Shown here one piece after another: positions 43,001-58,900 of a DNA stretch of 64,000 nucleotides. The first letter of the stretch is position 1. Each line of letters begins with the position of its first letter. Source of the stretch: Lates calcarifer (taxonomy: Eukaryota; Chordata; Actinopteri; Centropomidae); the NCBI RefSeq assembly GCF_001640805.2, contig NC_066837.1, positions 27,590,789 through 27,654,788 of the forward strand. The letters are read 5' to 3'. The position numbers and the translations under genes are program-made. The notes below the pieces were generated by a model. The model was not told the origin of the DNA. It worked only from the letters and a program-made list of their open reading frames with translations, and made no database searches.

Positions 43001-45871
43001 CCCCTTGCACCCTCAGCCCGCTGCAAGCTGATATGTATGTTACTCCTGAGGTCTCTGGGTCACTAGTAAATATGAAAGGGCCGTAGTGAGAAAGTTACAG
43101 GGGGCCCTTCTCAATAGCTCCAGTGTGCTAGTCCAGCAGGAAATGATGTTTCAATCAGTAGAGGGAAGGTCCTCCCTGAAAGGTTCTATTGATAACCAGA
43201 GGGGCAGTGTGAGGTGGAAAATAGACTCTCCCCTGCAACTGATTACTCTCAATGTGGAATAAGAGACAGAGGTTGAATAATAAACACGGAAAAGCAGGTG
43301 AAGTATTTCTGAATGTGCCTCCATTCAGGAGAAGTCCAGAGGTACAGGTGAGCAGCGTGAATGAATGTCTTCCCCACTGATATTCTGCCCCTCACCATCT
43401 GTGGTTCATGGATGTCTTGGCACAAAATCACTCCCAGTCAGCAGCAGCAAGATTGATTTTGTTAGCTCTGTCAGATGGCACAGGGAAAAGGTCACCCAGC
43501 TCGGTCTGCGCTCTATTGAGTTGTCAAAGAAAGTGGCTGTCACATGACCAAAGTTTGGCCAGAGTTTGTCTAGGCGGCTTTTAAATGGGTTCTATTGTGA
43601 AAATCCCTCGCTACACGTTTCTGGGATTTACCAAATGTCCTTTTCAAAGCACACTGTGATATATCACCACCAACACTTCACTGCTCACGTCTTACTTTGC
43701 TGGGTTCTTTGATGTTTCCATTTGCACTGTGACATTCATGAATAAAACTACCACCACTGGCAATACTGACAGACCAGCTTTCTAATACTCACTAATCCTC
43801 TATCTTTGCTGGTATATGGACTGAAAGTAATGTTCTCTCTGTCAGCCTTTGATCTTGCTGGATGCCTCTGATGGTCCTGTTCGATCCCATTGTTTTCAGA
43901 GCAACCTGGAGCCTCTCCTGTCCAAACATTTATCTGGTGCAGAGACCATGCTGCTCTCAGCAGTCCTGCTAACCCTAGGAGAGGGAAACATGGATGGCTG
44001 CACTGAAACAGTTGAAGAGTGCTTTAACCAAAACTTTGGCAATGACCACTGGGGATTCTTAGACTTATTTCCTAGAAATAACCAGAAGACGTGGTCTTCC
44101 TGGAAACACACTGGTCCTGGTTTTAGCCTGGTGTCATGGTGGCAGGGGCCACAGATTGTATAGAATGCATGGACAATAAAACTTGCATGCTTTGATGTTA
44201 GGACACACACAACAAAACTGTCTGACGTACTGCATGTAGCATTGACCATGCAGTGTGCATTGTGAATCACCAGTTTTACACATTCTTTGCTCATCCCGAG
44301 ACCTCCTGTGAAATGAGGAACTTTGAATGGATCCAGTCAGTTTACCTTCAGTTCCAAAGTGCTTCTGCCTGTGTAAAGCCAGCAGTGTAGAGAAAGTGCT
44401 AAGGTACAAATAACGGTGCTATTTAGTGGCCCTCTGTGAGAAAGTCTTTTACGGCTAATAGAATGAATATATTAATGCAAAATGTTGGCAGAAATGCCCA
44501 GTGGGATGCCATTTTGTGCGTGTACTTTTATTCTGTTAAGACTGGGTTGGATCTCACACCGTCCACTTCTTTTGGGAGAAAGGTGCAGCATTCTCTCTGT
44601 CATCTGTTACCATTGTGCATCTATTAGTTCTTTATTTGATGCTTGTTTGGAGGGATACAGCAGCCCTGCTGGAGCACACTTTGATTCTTTTTTTTACCAG
44701 CCCATTGACAGGTTTACCTGAGTAATTGACATACCCCAATTATAGACAAGAAACAAAGAGGACAGAGGCAAATCAAGACAGACAGTGGTTTACCTGCAAC
44801 AACATCATATACATACTGTTTACTTACTTTTACCCATCTCCTCACCCTTACATATTTTCTGGTTTTGTCTCAGCCAGTCCTGAGTTGTGAGTCAAAGGCA
44901 GGCAGAGGAACGGGTCAGGTGAGGGGGGGTAAGGAGCAGTGAGGAGTTCGAGTGGGGTGATGACGATGGCGATGATGATGGTGGTGGTGATAATGAGGTG
45001 GAGGAGGACAGTGGTGAAAGATATGAAAGTGATGAGATAATGAGAATGACAGCGATACTGGTGGTGTTGATGATTAAGATTCAGGCTGTTGTTTGATGCT
45101 GCCGACACTGATGAGGCGGATGGGAGGAATGGAGGATACTGTGGGTTTCTTCAAAGTCACTTATTTCAACAACTCAGTCTCAAGGTTGATATTCAGTCCT
45201 TTTGGAAGTAGCTTTATAGATGCTAGCAGCAGGCTTTCAGCAAACGGCGGGCTTATATTCAGCGCAGAAAATTATACAGTAGCTGTGGTCAAAGTGCTTA
45301 AAAGGAAGGTTACTGAGTTGGGAATCTCCAACCTCTAAGTTGGCCATTTTATGGAAAAATACAGTATGTCTAGACCACAAAGCATTATCGGTATGCCATC
45401 CTGGTGGATAAATTGCTGAAAAGCCAGGCCACTAGCTCAGCCTCTTTGTCCTTGAGGTGTTCTATGGATGTACTGTAACTCAACTGAATGAGGGAGCCCA
45501 TTGTTTCAGGTCGAGGATAAAGCAGTGTTTTATTTTATTTATGGGTGTGTGTGTGTGTGTGTGAGAGAGAGCGAGAAAAGAGAGGGAAACATAGTTTTTA
45601 GCCCCTGCGGAGAGGCAGAGGAAGGACACCTACACACCAAACACAGGACCTGTTCATGTGAGTAACAATTGGGCACTTGACAGGACGAGCCATGCCGGGT
45701 CCTCACTGGACTTGGAGGGGGGGGGGGGGTAGAGTTTCCCACAGCCACAGTGAAGGGATCAGCAGAGTGGGCTAAATTTAGGATGAATGAGAACAGTTCA
45801 GTCGTTTGTGGGACATTTGCATGGTTCAAAAAACAGACCAATGTGACTGGAAGGTGACTGGGAAGTAGGGA

Positions 45872-45904
<33 letters not shown>

Positions 45905-48900
45905 AGAACACATGTAGAGTTGATAAAGGAAAAAAAAGACGTGTAATCTGATAAAAACTTTAAGGAGGGGGAGAAAACTTGAAGAGTTTGTATTCTTGAC
46001 AAAGAGCTGAAAATTTCCAATCGAAACTGTCATCATGAAACTAAAACCAAGACAAAGTAGTTTGCAGAACCAAACAACTAGAAAGCACCCAGAGAGGAAG
46101 GCAGAACATTTTTGTTATGTTAAGAGTAGAAAATATAATAAGAAAGATAATAATAACAAAAGACTCACAGGATGTTTCAGATTGTGGGCACGAAAGAGAG
46201 AAATAGTTCAAAAACATGCAATATTATAAATCCTTTAGGAAAACTGTAGACTTCTACCAAAAATGTGCACCTAGCTAACAAATTGTTTGGGGGTTAAAAG
46301 TTACGTACCTTGAGAAATACTTGAAGCACTGATCAGTATTTTATTTTAACAATGATTTAAAGACCATTTGTAATGGGAATGGGATTTCTTGTAGTGACGG
46401 ACATCCATGTCTGCAGTTCCTGTCAGTTTTAAGGAACCTTTCAGCATCCTGTAGCTCATTGTTTTGGTTAGAGAGTCCACTCATATCAACATCATTTTCA
46501 GCAACTGGCCCTCTTGGCCAGAAAAAAACAGTTACATCATTTTGCAGACATTTTCAGATTCTGATTCATAATTGCTACACAAAAAAATGAAAGATCCTCT
46601 CCCATGGATGTATTCCATGATAAGCACTGGTATTCTGCTTGATAGCAAATCTCAAAGCCTCCTACTCAGAGTGATTTACACTGAGACTAGACCTGGCTTC
46701 AGTTCTTACATCACCAACATAACAAGCAGTCAACAGTAAGAAAAGCGTGGTTAAAAGCCATAGTGTGCTGCTGTCAGTAGATACTGTGATTGCTTTCAAG
46801 TTAGAAGCTCAGACCTTTGCTACATTGATCCCATATGTTTACATGGAGTGTTTATGTTGGCCTCAAGTGTGTGGAGAAGAGGAGAGTTTGGAGTTCCTCT
46901 CTGGTCTTGTGTTCTTTGTGTTGAGGTGGAGAGGCCCTCCCAATGAACGACAGCCTCTGTGTATAAGGGCACGACGACAGAGGAAGAGGTGCTGGGAGTT
47001 CGTAAAGAAGCCGTCTTTTTTTTGGAAGAACTCTAAAAAGGTCGATGGGTGCTTAAGCATCTGTTGTTTTTTTTTTTACTGTAGAGTTGTGTATGTCTGT
47101 GCATTTATATCCTTCCCCTCTTGCATCCATCTCTGACTCTTATTTTTCCCCTGACTTTTACCAGTAGTGATCACATGCAGTATGTTGAACAGATACAGCG
47201 TACATGTATAGAGCCTCCCATTCCCCATGTTTGCTTCCCGTGTTTACACTGCTGCCAGTTATCTGGAGGTGTATGTGGCAGCTGACAGGCTTCCACTATT
47301 GCTGTCTCCATCTCCTGTTTTTTTCCCCCCTCCATCTTTTCCCTGTGCTCGGTCAGCCAGCCCTCATGTTTCTGCTCACCTCAAGGTCCAAAGAGATGGG
47401 GAGGAGAGTCGATGAAAACTTTCAAGCGATTTGTGCTCCTAGACATGTTTGGCAGCTCTGCCTCACACTGAGCCTTGAGCAGAGAGGTTGCTCAAGGTTT
47501 TTTTCTTTTTCATTACATTTCTAGTTAAGCCTCCGTTGCCTTTATTCACCACTTGATAAATCACACAGCATTTATTTTACACTCCTACTGGTTAGTGCAG
47601 GGTTGTCTTCTCTGTGTGTCAGGATATTGTTCAGTGCAGAACAGCTTGCACTTTTGAATGACTGAAGGACAGATGTTATCAGCGACATGTGATAAAAGGG
47701 AACACGAAACTGCATGAAGTGAATTCAAACAGTTAGGTATTAATCTCAGATATGGAAGGACAAGCCAAGGAAACATCACAGTTTGCGTGTGCATTCTTGA
47801 AGTCTAACTCAGTGTATTTCTTTCTCCAAAAAATATTAGAAATTATTTGAACTATTTTAAACGATGGATTGTTTACATCTGTGAGTGTAAGCTTGCAGTC
47901 CTCCTCTTTTCTGCGTTTTTTTTGACACATTGTTACATTTCTTGGCAGGTTACTGCCACCAACTGTCAACCTACAGAACAGCGTGAAACCACCAGGGATG
48001 TGTGTCATGTCGCCTACACACCGTATATGTGCATCTTCAGGCTCTTGCACAATACAAAACAAAACAGGGACCCACTCATAAAAACACTGGTCCATAGCCT
48101 GATTGGTGCAAAAATTATTGCATTACAATAATTTCAAAGATGCTAAATTACAGAACATTTTCCTTCATATACAATAATGTCTATTTAAGATGATTTATAT
48201 CAAGAACTGCTTTTATGCCCCATTTACTGATGCATAGCTTTTGCCATTCAGCACAATAAAAGTCAATCCCAGGAAATCCCCACACATTTTTAGATTAATC
48301 AAGCCTCCCTGTAACCTATCTAACACTAGCTGTGTTTCCTGAGCCATGTAGCCCCACCCATCTGGCATTCCAAATGGGTTAAAACAAACTTCCCAAAAGC
48401 TTTATTGTTAATAGTGCAGAATCCAGGACTGAAATTCATAGACTATCTCTCCTTATCTACAGTATCGGTGGCAATGGCCTGTTCCAGACCAGCCAATGTC
48501 CTGCCTTGCCTCTCTGTCTGTGGGTTAATGAATAGTGTTTGGGTAAACAGCAAGCTGGACTAGACACACTGAACACAGGCTTTTAATACCACCTAGTCAG
48601 GCACAGAAAGAGAAAAAGAAAAAACTGAGATAGAGTTACGCAGAGATGAGAGATGGAGATGAGAGATGGGAGATGCCAGCAGAATTCAAAGTGAAACCCA
48701 GGTGTCTATCACCTCTCGTCCTGCAGTCCCCATCAGTCTTTCCCCGGTTTGTTTTTGCCTTGCTCCACACACTCGACTTGTCACGTCCTCCCTACCACCT
48801 CACACAATTCATTCATATCTCATTCTTACAATTTCTCACCCCCCCGCCCCCGCTCACATATCTCTTCTCTCCCCATCTGTCAAGTGCATTAGCTTACAGA

Positions 48901-49944
48901 GCTACAGGCTACAGATGTACCTGTCATGGGTTTCTATGTCAGGTGGTTTTGCATTAAAGTTAGTGTGTAAATATGTGTCTGCTTGAGTGTCCTGTGTGAT
49001 GCATTACTGACATTTCTCCTGATTATCCTTCTGTTACATGATGATCCAGTTTTTCCCTACTGGGGCCTCTCCATCTCAGTCAGACTGCATTTATAGTATA
49101 GGCACGAGAAGCTTTAAAGGAAATAAAAGAGCTTCAAATTAAAACCCTTTAGCAGACCACAGTACCACTTACACTTTGGAAACTAGCCTCTTGAGGGTCG
49201 CCCTTATGGAATTCATTTTGTCCAAATAAAGAAACACAAAAAGATGGAAATACATTTCCAAAATCAGCTTTAACAGGGCAGGACTGCAGGCATTTGCTGA
49301 GCCTCCAGTAGCAGTATTGTATTTTGGCAATACAGCTACTGAAAAGTTAAAATGAACATTATTTACACAGTTTTAATGAATCATGAAACAAACAAATGAC
49401 CTTCTGTTAAGTGATTTAAAATATCAAGTTACTGTCATTTGTTGTTAGCAAATGCTAGCTAACAGATTAGCTAGCTGCTCAGAATAACTGCTTGACAAAG
49501 TAAGACAACCGAAAAGAAATGTAGTTGTTTTTGGCATTTGTTGTTAATTGGTTTGTGGTTTCAGTCTAGACGTGAAAAATGCATGAATATCTGTTTTTTC
49601 TTTTTCAGATGACAAAAATGTTTTAAGTCAGCATAAAGTGCAGAATGTAGAACTTAGCTGTTAGCTAACAACCTGAAATCAATGAGGGAGACTTTCAACC
49701 TTAAATGCCCCAGTTTCATTGTTACTTAAGATCTTGGCATGACAAGTAAGTAAAGTAATTTATTTAGATTCACATTTGACTTCTTTCTGGTTCCTCTCTT
49801 TTTGTTTCAAGTTTTGCTTTGGCTTTCTCTTCATGCTGTCTTTATATCTCTCAACCCACTCATGGTTATATTCCAAACCTCACTTCTCATTCCCCGTCCA
49901 CGCCCTTACAAGTGTGGGCCATGGAGTACACTGATGATGTGAAT

Positions 49945-49979
<35 letters not shown>

Positions 49980-52900
49980 GGGAGGGCATTGCCATCCAAT
50001 TCACCCCATCTGGGAGAGACTGTGGTTTGGCCACACTGCCCAAGATTTGTCCTGGCTGTCAGGATGGAAACTCTTGAGACCGTCAGCATGGCTAAATTAG
50101 GTCCTACATTACTCTGTTAGCACTGAACTCTGGCACAGGTGAGAACCCTTCCTCTCTCTGCCTTGTAGTGAACTGTAAGTTGGCTGGCCTACATACTTAA
50201 CCCAAACTAAAGCAGTCAGTGTGTAAGCTGACACTGTTCTTTTCCTCACACCGAGGCTGTGGCTTCTTTGGAAAGCAAAGCTGTTGTTCGGTTGCTTGGG
50301 CAGAGCTCAGCCAAGCAGCAGTGGTAAATGGCCTGAAAATGACACTGGAGCAGGAACATTTCAGTCAGTGCTTCTATTAAATATGAAAGGAGGTTAAACT
50401 TTGGGTACAAATGAAGGGAAAAGGTCATAGGATAGAATGATTGGTTAATTTTTTTTAATGAATTTAATTGTGGTTTGTTCTTGTTTCTCATGCCTTCAAA
50501 ACTTCAGTTCATTGTGAACTGCAAGTACCTGCTCATTTTCTATTCTCTTCTACCTTTGTTTGCCCACAGGACCTATTCTGTATTTTTTATTCAATGTTTT
50601 CTTACAGCTTATGCTGTTTTATCGCTTCGATTAATGTATTTTTAATGACTGTATGTGTGAAGTAAAGCGTCCAGTTATCTGAATTACTACCACTACCTCT
50701 GCTGGACCTGGGAAATGAAGAGAGAGATGTATGGATTGTTCCACTGTTTTGAAAACTCTACACTTGTCTGCCAAGGTTCTCCGCCAGGTTTTGCTCTGGC
50801 ACAATGTTAACACAATTGACACATTTGGCAAAGCGGCTCACAAGTCTTTAATTCGTTTCAACATGAGCACTCGGACGAAGTGAAATTATGCTGCTTCTCT
50901 GAAAGTCATTTATCAGCACCTTCCACTGCCATTTTTCATTCTTATCCTAAAGACAGATATACAATATGAAATTGGTGATTAAAAATAATGGTGCTGAAAA
51001 GATTAGTTGATTCACAGAAAATAAAGTCATGGTTTCCTGCAGCAGCCTTGCCTTAAATGAAGACGGCCTCTGCTAACGTCAGATGAAATGATCGCATTTT
51101 CAGTTATTACATTACACAGCAAAGGCCATATATTTTATGAGTGAGTTGACTATTAAACCAACTAGCAACAGCACTGATACGAGATGAGATGCCTCATTAT
51201 CTGTCTGATTTGCTGTGGGAAAAGTTGAGGCAGTTCTGAGGCACGTTTAGAGACAGTAAAGCCATTAGCCAGGCAGGTAAAGATTTCTTTGTTTCCAGCC
51301 TCTCAAAAGTGAAGATTGCTTGCTTTTTTTATCATTATAAATTGAATCCCTTTCACTTTTGGTTTAGTGTACTTGTTGGACAAAACAGGTAATTTAAGTA
51401 AAATGTCACTAAACAACTGGATCTCCCTTTGCAACAACACTGAAAGCAAGTGTTCATGCTGATATGGCTACAGACCATGATTTAAAATAAGATGGAATTC
51501 AACCCCTTGAGGAATCGAGATCCCGTTACATTAAGGGTCTTTCCCAGTCAAAGCCTGTCCCCTGAGCCTTGTTCCAAAGGCCACAGCAGGCTCTGCAGCC
51601 TGAGACTGGGGAGCGACTGTGGACAGTGGACAGGCAAAAGTTACCACATCCCTGCACCTGTTGTCTTATCGAAACAAAGGGGACTCTTGCTCACCACATG
51701 GGGCGCAACACCCCACAGTGTTGACATCTCTAGGAACAGAGCTCAAATTTTTCAACAAATCCAACCCCCTCTCCACTCCCACACATTCATTCACTGCATA
51801 AAACCACGCAGGATACCAGGATATCATGTTCCATCCATATAGAATGTGCCAGCAATGGGCAGTAATTTGTCCAGGTCTGGTGCCAGGGTGCCAGTTTATA
51901 TTTAGAGGCACAACTGTGAGTGATTGTGGCTGGAAAGGAACGCCTTCCCCCCTCAAGCTCATCTCAGACATCTGTCTCTCTGAAACTGAATACTGCTGGC
52001 TGCTAATGCATGTTCAGACTTGATTCATGTGCACCATTAGTTTCTATCCTGCTGTCTTTAGGATTTGATAGAGAAAGTAAAGTTTGGTCTACAGATAGAC
52101 TCTGTTATTTCCTTCTCTGTGTCAAAGATTTGTGCATAATTTTTTTTTTTCAAAATGAAAAAAGGCTTATGGAAGGGATGGTTCCTGGTAGTAGCTGAAA
52201 GGAAACAACAAGTTTACATTGTGGAGACAGCATATGTGTTTCTTTATATATGTGTGTTTGCAGGAGAAATGTCCTTATCATGTCTTGCCTACACACCAGT
52301 GAGAACAAGCATGCTGAGTCTGTGTCCTCGCTCACTATCACCACAGTGCTGTGGAAATGACTCGAAGATCACATGGCTGCCTTATCATGCTGGTCATGAG
52401 TTGCTCCAGAGGTTCACTGCGTGTGTGTTTATTTCCATCCCATTCTGTTCCACTACTGTGAAGCCTGGGGTAAACCCTCGTGGTCACATGACCACTAAGG
52501 AAGTGAGGCATCAATTCACTGCACAATAACAGTATGGCATCCCTCAAGTTTATGCCAACTGACTCTCACAGCTCCTTATATGGAGGCTCTATTCTTAGCA
52601 CGTGTGCATGATATGAAGGAGCTGCTGTTAGACTCATTCTGAGCACAGTCCAACACCGGCCCTGTTGTCAGTTGTTCCTCTGTATCTACATGTTTCAAAT
52701 TACTGTAACTTAAACTAAGGTAAAATGATCTCTATGGATCTTACTTGTATACTCAGACTTGGAGAGACAAATATTGTTCTTGAACTGGATGCAGTGTTAA
52801 TTCATTTAAATGCTCTTGTACAAAGTCAAACAAAAATTGTGTCTGCTAAGAACTGGTTCAGATTTGACCCAAGACAAGTATTTAAACAATTAGTTCAATT

Positions 52901-55900
52901 AAATCATTTGATGAGTGGATCAACTGAGAACTATTTTGTTAACTGATTGTGTAAGTTATTTAAGAAGCAAAAATACCAGACAGTTCATGGTTCCGTCTCT
53001 TCAGATATGAAGACCTGCTCCTTCTCTATTTCATATCATCGTAAAATAAATATTGTTGGGTTTCGTACAGTTGGACAAAAGCAAATTGAATGGCATCTCC
53101 TTGGGTTCTCTTTGGCTGTTTTCTGACTGTTATCAACTGGACAACCAAATGGTGAATCCAAAAAACGAACCAGCAGATCAATCATTGTTGAAAATAATTA
53201 TTAGTTGCAGATGACAGGCCTTCACAGGTTGATGGTTATGATCCAAGAGCTGACCTGGGACCTGATATGTGTCAGGCCCAAATAATTTTCAGCCTTGTAT
53301 TATTCCCTTAAGTCTGGGGTCTATTAGTTAGTATGTCTGCTACCCTGAGCTCCCTCAAACAGCAGAGCCTTTTCTGTCCAGTCTAACTTTGTAACCATTT
53401 GGTGTTACTTGGTGCTTCCTTTACATAAGTGCTTCTGAATGAACTGGTGGTGCATCATGATGCAGCTAATGTTGGCATTATATCTCTAATTGGGTCTGTT
53501 CAGGTGAACAGCATTTTATATGAGTTTTTTATTAAAGGTTTGGGGTTTTTTGGACCTGGTCAGAATGTCGTTGAGTGTCTTACAGATTGGGTTTCTTTTT
53601 AAAAAGAGATTAATGTGTGCACATTGTGCTTGCGTGGGTTTTCCAAAGATATATATTGCGGACTGGGTTTGGGTTCTACAAAATACCCTTGATTGTCACA
53701 GGATTAAGGTTCAAATTATATTAAAAATACAAATGTACTGATGAAACCTCAGAAATAGATGCCTAGTCACATTTTGGTATCAGTTATGCACACCAAGAAA
53801 ATGATGTGATGTCGTTTTGTCAATTATTATTTACCCCTTGTTCCAGTATATTACATTTCCTTTTTATGTTTTAAGCTAATATTCTAAGCCAGATCAACAC
53901 TGTCCATTTGAATCACCTTGAATTAAGTGAATTAAAACAGAATCCTGATCTCCCTGAAGGTGTAATGTGTAAGAGCTTTGCAGAAAAACAAATGTGACTT
54001 GGAGAGCAGAGTAAACATTACGTCATAGTAATCTGTTCTCACTCTGACAAGAAATAAAAGAACCTCATCTTTTTGCTTTTTTTATTACCTGACTCCCAAC
54101 ATTTACACCAGTGGTCCAGTGCTGCGCAGCATCATCCAATCACGTCCCTTCACAACTCTTCTTCACACTCTCTCTGTGCTGGTTACCAAGGAGACAGTGA
54201 AGTGAAGTCTGGGAAGTGGAGCAACGTTTTTTTTTTTTTTTTTTTTTTTGCTGTTTTTTTTTTTTAATCTCTTTTATTTCTTTTCTTTTTCTTTCGACAT
54301 CCCTGGGAATTGAGTGTTAACTCTTGGACTAATGCTTGTGTGTTTATCATATTACAAGTGAAGGAAGCGAGGCTTTCATTATGCAGTGTGCAGGGGGGAT
54401 GCATGCATGTCAAAGAGCAGTTGTGTCACACGCTCTGTCACCTGATCCCCACTGTCCCACCTGTTCTCACCATTTTCTCTCTTTGTGATCCCACAATTCC
54501 TGGCGGGATGCAAGCACGCTTGATCTTTCCAGGAATCTGTCAGCAGTGGCAGGAAAGTGTGTATTTTAGCATGAACCAATTGGAGACTTTTAAACAATGA
54601 GCTGATGAGTGAAGTGGGCTAGTTCAGGCTGGATCAGTAGTGTAAGAATGAGAAAGGTGGGGGAGGGGTGGCCTTTAGTGTTGAACTCTATGGTGAAGGA
54701 AGCTGATGAAAAAGTCAGTTGATTGAAGATGACATGAGCCCAGAGGTTACATGTCAAGCCTTGGAGGTGCTTCTGTCCTTTCCAGTTCTTGCACCTGCAC
54801 ATACATGAACACACTCACATACTGTAGTACTGTATAGAAACTGCTTACCCAACCACATGCTCTTCAGTCTGGACTTTTTCCTCACCTCATATTTTACCTC
54901 ATCATTCACTTTTGTTAAGAGAGTGGAAAAAGGCTGCAGTCACATTTTAAATATGTGCTGCAAATTCAGCGTTTACCTCTCCATTAAATGTCTAGGTTGC
55001 TGCTCCATCATCTGTCCATCCCCATGTGTCTCTCAGAGTGGGCTGTAAATTCAGCAGTATTTTTTTTTGTCCTGGCAGCATGGGGGGGGGGGCAAACAGC
55101 TGGGTCTGCCACAAGTTTTATGCTGTTGCAGCAGTATTAGTTATGGTATGGATGCAGAAAGCAGGCATCTTAAGAAAAATCTTTCTAGGAGGACCAGGAC
55201 TTCAGGGGGCCCTGGGAGACAGATCATGAATCTGGATCAAGACCTGTGTAGCATAGTCTCTCTCTCCTGGTGTCCTCTAACTCTCCACCCAAGTGGAACC
55301 AGGTGAAAAAAAGACAGGAGTTCAATACAAAGGTGGATGCAGGCTGACAGAAGGACAGAAAATACTGCATCTGGGGACGAATGTGTCAGGCGGGTGCATT
55401 TGGGATTTAAGCATGTGTGTGTGTAAGTGTGTGTGTGTGTAATTGTCTCCACACATCCACACCCCACCAGGCTGTGTGCTCACTTAGTTCCCCAGGGCCT
55501 CTTTCAGCCATTGGCCATCAGATATAGACACAACTGATGTCTCTTCTCTCCTCTTTCCATTAAGTATATTCCTTCCTGGACTTCCATCCTCCTACGCATG
55601 CAAGCATACATACACATGCATTCTCTTCATCACCTCCTCTCCATCTCTGATTACTGTAGGAAACAGTTTGCTGCAGTGCTGTACAGTACAGTACGTCTGC
55701 TAGCCCTCTGTATCTCTCCTCTGCTTTGCTTTTACTTTCTCGCTAATCCCTCTCTTGAATGATTTATTTGAGGGGTGAAACTGGGTAAACATAATAGGGC
55801 TGATACACTCATCCTACACCCCCTGCCCTCTGCTGCATCTCTCTTTCTCTCTGTGCCTCTTCTCTTTCATTTTCCCTTCTTTGTCCCTACCTTCCCTCTG

Positions 55901-58900
55901 CTTCTGTTCCTCTCCATCCTCCCTCACTCTCTTTCCTTCTGCATGCACCTCCAACTCCAGCGTCAGCACTTCTCTCACCCTCGTGTCGCCGTGCTTTATG
56001 AGTAAATCGGAGCTCGCTTGACTCCCGTGAACCCCTCAGCTTGCCGAGCCGCCGCTGCTCTGCTGCCCTTGGGACTAAAGATGTGTTGACAGGATTTGAT
56101 TTTTAGAATATGTGTGATAGGCTCATGTGGGTTTGGGATTAAGTTCATATGAGAGGTGTCACCCCGAAAATGTTGCGTTTTTGTCACATAAACCGACCGA
56201 CAGAAGACACATACATCAAAATAAAAGAATTCTGATGGTATTGGTTCCTCTTTGAGGGTAAAATAAGAGGATTGTTATCAATTTCTTGTCTTAGCGTTAA
56301 TATTGTATGAAACTGGTGTGCTAATTAGCTTGGCTTGTAGACTGTTAGCAGGCAGGAAAATCGCTAGCATGACTTTGTCCAAAGCAGAGTCAGGCAGTAA
56401 TTCATTAGTGACGTGTTACTGTAATGTTAAGGGTTAAGCGTCTGATAGGACTCAATTGCTAACACGATAGCTTGTCAACTAGCTACTGATAGGTTTGTAA
56501 GGAATTACCAGGGCTTTGTTCAGAGTTGGCGGGTGAGCATGTGACTTCTTGATTGCTGTGTCCAGTCACCATGGCTACACTGCTGTAGCTGTTGATGGTC
56601 ATTAAATAACTTCACACTGGAGACTAGCTGCTTGTTAAACCACAGTGTTTTGCTTTTTATTTTTCTATGTGCTAAGGGAAAAATGCAAAATAAGGTTAGC
56701 ATACAGGCATACAAGCAGGGGAAGGTGCTAGCCTTTTTTTTGTCCAAGATTCAATAATAAGCATACTGGCACATCTAAAGATCACTAATGTGTCTTGTTT
56801 TTTTGTTTTTTTTTTAACCTGCACACAAATCTAAACATGTCTGTCCAGCACTCCTGGTAGCCATGTTTTTGAACTTTGGAAAGAGCCAGGTTAGCTGTCT
56901 TCACACTATACTAATTCTATCCTGTCTCCAGTGCTAACATGGAAGACATGAGATTGCTATTGACTCTGACATTGACTCGTCTCACTGCTGGGGAGATAAA
57001 CCCTGTTCTCAAAATGTTGAACTTAAAACTTAAAGACATAAAGTTCTTTCCTCTCTTCCTTCTACAGATGCAGATACTTGACAAGTTCCCAATTGAGGGA
57101 GGGCAGAAAGACCCAAAGAAGAGGATCATCCCATTTCTCCCAGGTAATAGCCTGCTCTTGAGCTCCAGTTATCTGAACAGGCTCCCATATTAATAATGTA
57201 TGGCTGGCACTCACGGGGCATCAATATGAGATGGTTACCGATGCCTGTCTGTGGTGCATGTGTGTGCCTGAGTGTGTATGGATTAAAAGCTGTGTGTATT
57301 ACTGTATTAGTGCTGACAAGGCGTTATATGTGACTTTCAAATCTCAGCTGTTTGCATCCCTGTATATCTTTTGTGTCTGTTTTTGTAATATTTTTAAATT
57401 GAGCTCATCGTGATCATTTGATTACATGGCTATATTTGTGTGTGAGTGTCCTAGTATTGATTTGAGTCACGGCACAAATGCTCGTCTCTTCTCCTGTAAG
57501 TCGTCGCCTGACATTCAGGTTCATGGCGACCTACAGGACAGTGTGTCAGTGACTGATGATGGTGTTTATGGCAGGTCAGTGTCCAGGGCAGAAGGGCTGA
57601 CAGTGATTCTGCTAATCACACTGATGTCCTGTGTATGTGTGTCTATGTGTACACCTTCCTGTTTGTCATGCAGATTTCTGTAGATTCATTTGTGCTTAGG
57701 GAGTGGAGGCAGAGCAGTCTGTTGACAGCAGTATATCTTGGTAAAGGCTTGGTGTAAGCTCGGTGGCCAACACAAGGTGCCAGCATACTGTAAATGCTCT
57801 CTGTCTCCCCTCAAACCCTCCTTCTCCTTTGGGTGTCTCTGTCTCTTGCTGACACACATTTACAAACAAAACCAATTTGGAAGCCGACCAAACATCCACC
57901 TACCTGTCTTCTATTAAGCTTGTGGTGCCAGACGCAAACATTATTGACAAATGCTCATCATTTTGGGATAAGAGGAGGGCTTAAAATGCATGCATGACCC
58001 ATGTGTGCATAAATCGTTTTTGTTATTTAAAGAGCCGTGTCAGAGACGGAGGTCATGCAATCCATAGGGCGGTGGGGGTAGCTGGGGCCCTAAAATTGGT
58101 TCGACCATAAAGGATCAACATTGTACATTACCGGCATCTCCTGGCAGGCTGGGGTATTACATGCAGCAGTCCACACTGCAAAATCAACTGAAATTAGTTG
58201 TATTTTTAGGGAGGGCTGTGTGTCTGTGTTAAATACTTACTCCTCTTTCCCCTGTATTTTGTTTCTCCTTTTTTCTTCCTAACTATCATCACACCTTTCC
58301 TCTATTTTCCTTCACCTTCTTCCTCTCCTTCATTTTGATTTTTTCCCCTTCGCTTTTCCCCACAGGCAAGATCCTGTTCCGGAGGAGTCATGTGCGAGAT
58401 GTGGCCATGAAGCGGCTGCGTTTCATCGACGACTACTGCAGGGTAAAGAGATCTTACTGTAAACATGTTCCCCAGTTCCCCATCTGACTCTGGAATGTCC
58501 CCCCAGCCTGTGAGGGGTCAGAAGTCACGGCCTATACCGTCCTTTCACATGCTTTTAATATGGGATATAAAGCTGAGACACAACTGTGGATGTAGAGCAC
58601 AGCGAAGAGTAGTGTATTAGTGCTATTATGAGACATTGGAAGAGCTCTTACAGTTACGTTTTCCGAGGCTGTGAAGGACCTGGCATGGTGAGGAATTATT
58701 ATATTTTCCTACTACAGCTTTGTTTATTTTCATATGTACCACAATCAGAGAGGCAGGGTGACCTAGTTGTGCATCAAACTTCTCTGTCACTGCACAACAT
58801 GAAACAAACCTTGAGCTCTTCCACTATTTCAAAGTCTCACTCATTAACAACCTTATCCCCTCGTTTGATACAGCTAAGACAGAAAGTTCTCCTCCAAATT

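Larger units (their letters stand above)
42300..57067 (+). other. SH3PXD2A intron 2 (14.8 kb)
   Basis: Non-coding. Microsatellites are at 45545, 45875 and 49946, and a GAT-rich imperfect repeat is near 44936. Poly-T and G runs lie near 54227 and 55082. No exon or gene was recognised within. Confidence 0.8.

Noticed and set aside
43849..44163. Plus-strand open frame of 104 codons in SH3PXD2A intron 2
   Set aside because: No recognised family and no phase-compatible neighbours.
45539..46036. Minus-strand open frame of 165 codons
   Set aside because: Built on GT/GACA microsatellites and a G-run (low-complexity peptide); no domain.
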